From Acidobacteriota bacterium (lineage in GTDB: Bacteria; Acidobacteriota; Polarisedimenticolia; Gp22-AA2), in assembly GCA_027297005.1 (NCBI GenBank), contig JAPUIN010000123.1, forward strand, positions 1 through 9,713: a stretch of DNA of 9,713 bases. The letters are read 5' to 3'. Made by a program: the position numbers and the translations under genes. Positions within the stretch are counted from its first letter, which is position 1. Each line of letters starts with the position of its first letter. A model generated the notes under the pieces. The model made no database searches. It was not told the origin of the DNA and saw nothing but the letters and a program-made list of their open reading frames with translations. Below, piece after piece: positions 6,574 to 9,713 of this stretch.

Positions 6574-7435
6574 CCACCGCGGGGCCTTCGTCACGCATCG
6601 ACGCGTTGGTGACTACTCCTTCAGGATACGCGGCGACGACGCCGAGCTCTTCTCTATCTGTGACGCCATCTACCCGAACTCCGAATGGTCGGGAGGGGAT
6701 GGCAAAGCACCCCTCTATCGACTGGTGCGCGAACCGGGAGGCACTGTCGCCGCATTCTCTTCCCGCCGATTGCTCCGGCGAGCGCGCCACGCCTCTCGTC
6801 TTCTCGTGCCGCTGGAATGGTGGATTACCTACGACATCCTCGACTCCAGCCCGGACAAACTTCACCTGCACGGCGGCGGGTTCCGCTACGGCAAGGATGC
6901 CGTCCTGTTGCCGGGAGCACACGGTGCCGGCAAGACGAGCCTCACGCTCGAAGCACTCTACCGGGGAGCCCAGATTTACAGCGACGAGATCCTCATCGTC
7001 GATCCCGCGAAGAACAGGCTGCTGGCCCACCCTCGCTGTCTCGTGGTCAAGGAGCCGGGGATGCGCCTGTTCCCCCATCTCCGCGGCCTCTATCGGTCCC
7101 GGAGCCCGCAGAAGGTCGGGCGGTCAGTCATGGTCTGGTACGTGAACCCTCGCGAGATCGAGCCGAACTACCTCGGCTCCCCCGCGCCGTGTCGCTGGCT
7201 GATCTTCCCCCGTTTTCGTAAGGGCTCGGTGACGAAGATCACCCCGGTGAGTGAGCTCGATGCGGTGGGACGCCTGCTTCCCTGCATCTTTACCTTCTAC
7301 CAGAACACCGGCGCCGCGCTGAGCGGTGTGGCGGCCCTGGCACGCCAGTGCCGCGCCTACGAACTGCGGTTCGGTGACCTGCGTCGAGGCTTCGACGCCA
7401 TCGAGCGGCTCCTGGCGGGACGGAGGATGGCATGA
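6551..7435 (+). CDS. HprK-related kinase (HprK-related kinase A type)
   Basis: A 294-residue protein resembling the catalytic domain of HPr kinase/phosphorylase. The P-loop is LLPGAHGAGKTSLT, with G122-A-H-G-A-G-K128-T-S130. Before it comes LHLHGGGFRYG (about 104-114), like the 'lHa..v' strand of the family; after it, YSDEILIVDP (143-152) supplies the conserved acidic residues. The true HPr substrate system is not in the window. Related kinases occur in lasso-peptide clusters (paeninodin type), where one phosphorylates the C-terminal serine of the precursor, and in the HPr-rel-A arrangement beside PqqD proteins. The start is GTG 6551, inside the end of the PqqD gene, without a clear ribosome site; TTG 6566 is possible. 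It ends in an ATGA overlap with the next gene, showing translational coupling. Its substrate is inferred to be the small peptide at 8606 or another cluster product. Confidence 0.86.
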   Translation: MRRTSLSSHRGAFVTHRRVGDYSFRIRGDDAELFSICDAIYPNSEWSGGDGKAPLYRLVREPGGTVAAFSSRRLLRRARHASRLLVPLEWWITYDILDSSPDKLHLHGGGFRYGKDAVLLPGAHGAGKTSLTLEALYRGAQIYSDEILIVDPAKNRLLAHPRCLVVKEPGMRLFPHLRGLYRSRSPQKVGRSVMVWYVNPREIEPNYLGSPAPCRWLIFPRFRKGSVTKITPVSELDAVGRLLPCIFTFYQNTGAALSGVAALARQCRAYELRFGDLRRGFDAIERLLAGRRMA

Positions 7436-8583
7436 ATATCCCTTTCTACAGGCAGATGCTGGCGGATCGCCCGCGGGTGAAGGCCTTCCATCGGGCGATC
7501 CATGCAACCGTTCGCCCGGGCGACGTCGTCGTGGAGGTCGGGGCCGGGCTCGGGACCTATTCCCTGTTCGCCGCGCAAGCCGGGGCTCGCCGCGTCTACG
7601 CGATCGAGACCGACCCGGAGATCTGCAGGCTGGGAGAGTGTCTGGCGGAACAGAACGGTCTGGCCGATCGGGTGAAGTTTCTGCAGGGATATTCAACGGA
7701 TGTGGAACTCCCCGAACGGGCGGATGTGGCGATCTTCGAAGACTACTCGAGCTTTTTCTTCTCGAGCGGTCTGCCCGATCTCCTGATGGACATCCGCGAG
7801 CGCTATTTGAAGCCATCCGGTCGCCTCATCCCCCGGGGGGTCGATCTTTTCCTGGCCGCCGGGGAGAACCCGAGGCTCTACCGCCAGCTCGACCTGCTCC
7901 GCAAGCAGCGAGACAGGGTGTTGGGTCTTGATTTCAGCGAGACCCGCCGACTGGTGATGAACCAGCCGATAGGCACCGAGGTTTCCGGGCGACACTTGCT
8001 CACATCGCCTCGCCGATGCGCGCGGATCCGTCTCGGGGAGAGCCGGGATCTCGGCTTCCGCTTCACCGACAGGAGCCGGGTGCGCCGCAATGGGGTCGTT
8101 CACGGTCTCGTGGGATGGATGGAGTTCGATCTGGCACCCGGTGTCCGGCTCTCCTGCTCACCACTGCGTCCGCCGACCGTCTGGTGTCAGGACTTCCATC
8201 CGTTCGCCGAACCGCTCAGGGTGAGGAGGGGCCAGGATCTGAGGCTGGCGATGGACCTGATCTTTTCCGGTGGAACGTCGCACTTCGTGCAGCGCTGGGG
8301 AGTGATTGCGGGGACAGAGTTCCGGGAGGGGAACACCTTCGCGGGTGCGCCTTTTTCCGAGAAATCGTTGGCACGCGGGCCGGAAAGCATGAAGGGCAGA
8401 CTCGGGCCTCGAAGTCGGGTGTTGCTGACGATGCTGATGGAGATGGGGACGGAGGCCACCTACGGACGGATCGCATCCGCCCTCGTCAAGAAACACCCGC
8501 TCCTGTTCGAAGATGAGAAGGATGCCCTCGCCACGGTCGTCCGGGCGATTCCGGCCCTTTCGACGGTCGCGGGAGAATTATGA
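7432..8583 (+). CDS. PRMT-like SAM-dependent methyltransferase with extra C-terminal domain
   Basis: A 383-residue protein. Residues 30-141 follow the protein arginine methyltransferase core closely: VVVEVGAGLGTYSLFAAQAG (motif I, G37-A-G-L-G41), RVYAIETDPE (E59 for the SAM ribose), then VELPERADVAIFED and RYLKPSGRLIPRGVDLFLA. A PRMT-like beta barrel follows (about 180-300). The PRMT 'double-E loop' is broken: E103 is present, but the position nine residues on is Ser. The THW loop is replaced by GTSHFVQRWGV (281-291). Residues 319-383 (GPRSRVLLTMLMEMGTEATY, then KKHPLLFEDEKDALATVVRA) form a small helical or winged-helix-like domain reminiscent of PqqD. ATG 7432 overlaps the kinase stop (ATGA). 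The likely target is a peptide or protein in this cluster; which atom is methylated cannot be told. An annotation as L11 or arginine methyltransferase would be too specific. Confidence 0.85.
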   Translation: MNIPFYRQMLADRPRVKAFHRAIHATVRPGDVVVEVGAGLGTYSLFAAQAGARRVYAIETDPEICRLGECLAEQNGLADRVKFLQGYSTDVELPERADVAIFEDYSSFFFSSGLPDLLMDIRERYLKPSGRLIPRGVDLFLAAGENPRLYRQLDLLRKQRDRVLGLDFSETRRLVMNQPIGTEVSGRHLLTSPRRCARIRLGESRDLGFRFTDRSRVRRNGVVHGLVGWMEFDLAPGVRLSCSPLRPPTVWCQDFHPFAEPLRVRRGQDLRLAMDLIFSGGTSHFVQRWGVIAGTEFREGNTFAGAPFSEKSLARGPESMKGRLGPRSRVLLTMLMEMGTEATYGRIASALVKKHPLLFEDEKDALATVVRAIPALSTVAGEL

Positions 8584-8605
8584 TGACTCGAGGGGGACCA
8601 ACACA

Positions 8606-8833
8606 ATGAGCCGATCCACCAGGACACGTGCAGGGGATGATCTGGGAGCGCTTCGCAGCCGCCGAAAGTTCTTGAAAACGGCGTTGAAGACGGCGGCCTA
8701 CGCGACTCCCATCCTCGTTTCCTACTCGAGCGCCGTGTTCGCGGCCCATGTGTGCACTCCGCCGCCGCCGGTGATGAACGGGGTGGTGATGTGCATGGGC
8801 ATGTTCTTCACCCCCGGTTGCTCGGTCATATAA
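8606..8833 (+). CDS. Small Tat-signal peptide, candidate RiPP-like precursor
   Basis: A 75-residue protein whose ATG 8606 has an AGGGGGA ribosome site 8 bases upstream; the longer frame from 8513 overlaps the methyltransferase gene and has none. Residues 18-24 are S-R-R-K-F-L-K, a textbook twin-arginine motif, followed by a hydrophobic stretch and a likely cleavage site at V44-F-A46. The stretch Y32-A-T-P35-I-L37 matches YxxPxL, the leader motif bound by PqqD-like RRE proteins in lasso biosynthesis. The remaining 29 residues start AHVCTPPPPVMNG and end MFFTPGCSVI. They hold three Cys (50, 63, 72), four Met, one His and four consecutive Pro, with no Asp, Glu, Arg or Lys. S73 is third from the end, where an HprK-type kinase might act. 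The gene lies 22 bases after the methyltransferase and 16 before the nucleotidyltransferase. A precursor role is inference; it could instead be a small metal-binding protein. Confidence 0.8.
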   Translation: MSRSTRTRAGDDLGALRSRRKFLKTALKTAAYATPILVSYSSAVFAAHVCTPPPPVMNGVVMCMGMFFTPGCSVI

Positions 8834-8849
8834 TAGAGGCTCTCTTCTC

Positions 8850-9713
8850 TTGGTCGGTCCTACACAGGGAACGCCGCGCGGCCTCGAATTCGTCTGCCGC
8901 CTCGCCCGTGTGATCCCGGACGACACGCCCTCCTTCCAACGGCCGGACCCCATCGCGCTGCAGAGCACCATCGACGCGGCCCACATCCATAACGCTCTCG
9001 GTGAGATCCTTCCGGCTCTGCTCGAGATGGGCAGCGACCTGCCGGCCCCGCTCAGGGCAAAGCTCGCCACGGCTGAGACCGCGCTCGCCGCGCAAGCCCT
9101 GATCCGCGAGTCAGAGCTGAAGGCTGTCCTGAAAATCCTTAAGGTCGCGGGGATGGATGTGGTTCTCCTGAAGGGTGCCTTCCTCGCTTCATGCGTCTAT
9201 GAGGATTTCGCTCAGCGCCCAATGTCCGATTTTGATCTGCTGTTGCGGCGGGAAGATCTGCCTCGGGCGGCGGCAGCCCTCCGCCAGGCCGGTTATCAGT
9301 GCGAGGACCCGAGCGGGCGGGATGCCGCCCCTGGCGGAGCGTCCCACTTTCGCAGCCCGGCCGGGCATGCCGTCGAGCTCCGATGCGATCTCACACAGGG
9401 GGCCCGCCTGCGCGGTGTCGTGGACTTTGCTGAGGCGGAGATGTGGGAGAGGCGGCGGACATTCGAGAGCCGGGCGGGCGAGAGAATCCTGAGCCTCGAT
9501 CCGACGGATCATCTATTGTATCTGGCCTATCACGCGGGCATCCTCCATCTGTTCACCGCACTCGTCTGGCTCATCGATATCGACCGATTCATCCGGCGCT
9601 TCCGCGAGGAGATCGCGTGGACCGACCTTGCTCGCCGGGCCCGCCGGATTGGATGCGCCACCTGCCTGTGGCACTGCCTGGAATTGGCCCGCCAGTACCT
9701 CGGCACGCACGTC
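8850..9713 (+). CDS. Nucleotidyltransferase family protein (NTP_transf_5-like), cut by right edge
   Basis: 288 codons are visible and the frame is still open at the right edge. No ATG or GTG lies between the upstream in-frame stop (around 8785) and TTG 8850, which has AGAGG about 10 bases before it; GTG 8910 is the next choice. The N-terminal helices (GLEFVCRLARVIPDD, ETALAAQALIRESELKAVLK) lead into VVLLKGAFLASCVYED (K108-G109) and RPMSDFDLLLRRED, where D127 and D129 form the metal-binding D-x-D of nucleotidyltransferases. The later TDHLLYLAYHAGILH and LVWLIDIDRFI blocks are typical of the uncharacterised NTP_transf_5 family, common beside lasso and HprK/PqqD clusters. Known relatives are thought to transfer a nucleotide to a small molecule or peptide, but the substrate here is unknown. 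It sits 16 bases after the small peptide gene with no terminator between, so it is in the same operon. Confidence 0.85.
   Translation, partial: MVGPTQGTPRGLEFVCRLARVIPDDTPSFQRPDPIALQSTIDAAHIHNALGEILPALLEMGSDLPAPLRAKLATAETALAAQALIRESELKAVLKILKVAGMDVVLLKGAFLASCVYEDFAQRPMSDFDLLLRREDLPRAAAALRQAGYQCEDPSGRDAAPGGASHFRSPAGHAVELRCDLTQGARLRGVVDFAEAEMWERRRTFESRAGERILSLDPTDHLLYLAYHAGILHLFTALVWLIDIDRFIRRFREEIAWTDLARRARRIGCATCLWHCLELARQYLGTHV

Noticed and set aside
6467..7078. 203-codon minus-strand frame opposite the PqqD and kinase genes
   Set aside because: Shadow of two family-matching genes on the plus strand; no ribosome site or recognisable domain.
8606..8833. Classical lasso peptide precursor
   Set aside because: The YxxPxL motif fits, but the presumed core has no Asp or Glu at positions 7-9 (none at all) to close the ring, and no cyclase gene is in the window.
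8486..9070. 194-codon minus-strand frame opposite the small peptide and nucleotidyltransferase
   Set aside because: Low-complexity Arg/Ser/Gly-rich translation, antisense to a gene with Tat and ribosome-binding signals.
1..9713. tRNA, rRNA, CRISPR arrays, insertion sequences
   Set aside because: No cloverleaf-like sequence, regular repeat-spacer pattern, transposase gene or terminal inverted repeats could be seen on either strand.

Overview
This is a GC-rich bacterial window, by eye mostly above 60% GC, with strong Shine-Dalgarno sites, several TTG/GTG starts, two lipoproteins with clear lipoboxes, and a twin-arginine signal. It suggests a Gram-negative, double-membraned bacterium. The gene mix (an M3 peptidase lipoprotein, an HprK-related kinase, a PqqD-like protein, an NTP_transf_5-type nucleotidyltransferase) fits Acidobacteriota-, Gemmatimonadota- or proteobacteria-like lineages. 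I cannot place it more exactly from sequence alone.

Left part (1-2800). A membrane sensor gene on the minus strand runs off the left edge and probably starts at TTG 365. Next come a small three-helix membrane protein (616-930, minus) with a readable promoter, and a lipoprotein with a pseudopilin-like region (1172-1795, minus). Divergent from the last is an exported protein with a C-terminal fibronectin type III domain (2011-2721, plus), followed by a strong hairpin terminator.

Middle (2885-5928). A peptidyl-dipeptidase-like M3 zinc metallopeptidase with a lipoprotein signal overlaps or closely precedes a UbiE/YcgJ-like SAM methyltransferase gene. The methyltransferase gene has visibly lower GC than its surroundings.

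Right part (6253 to the right edge) is the most interesting. It is a tightly packed plus-strand operon: a PqqD-like peptide-binding protein (RiPP recognition element fold), an HprK-related kinase, a PRMT-like methyltransferase with an incomplete PRMT active site, a 75-residue Tat-signal peptide with a short Cys/Met/Pro-rich tail, and a nucleotidyltransferase cut by the right edge. The small peptide carries a Y-x-x-P-x-L motif like the one RREs bind in lasso-peptide leaders. My reading is that this is a peptide-modification (RiPP-like) system. The PqqD protein would hold the peptide, and the kinase, methyltransferase and nucleotidyltransferase would modify it or a carrier before Tat export. The tail has no Asp or Glu, so it cannot be a classical lasso ring, and it has no Arg for a PRMT to modify. 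The chemistry therefore remains open. The assignment of substrate and order of reactions is inference; the gene families and the operon layout are seen directly.
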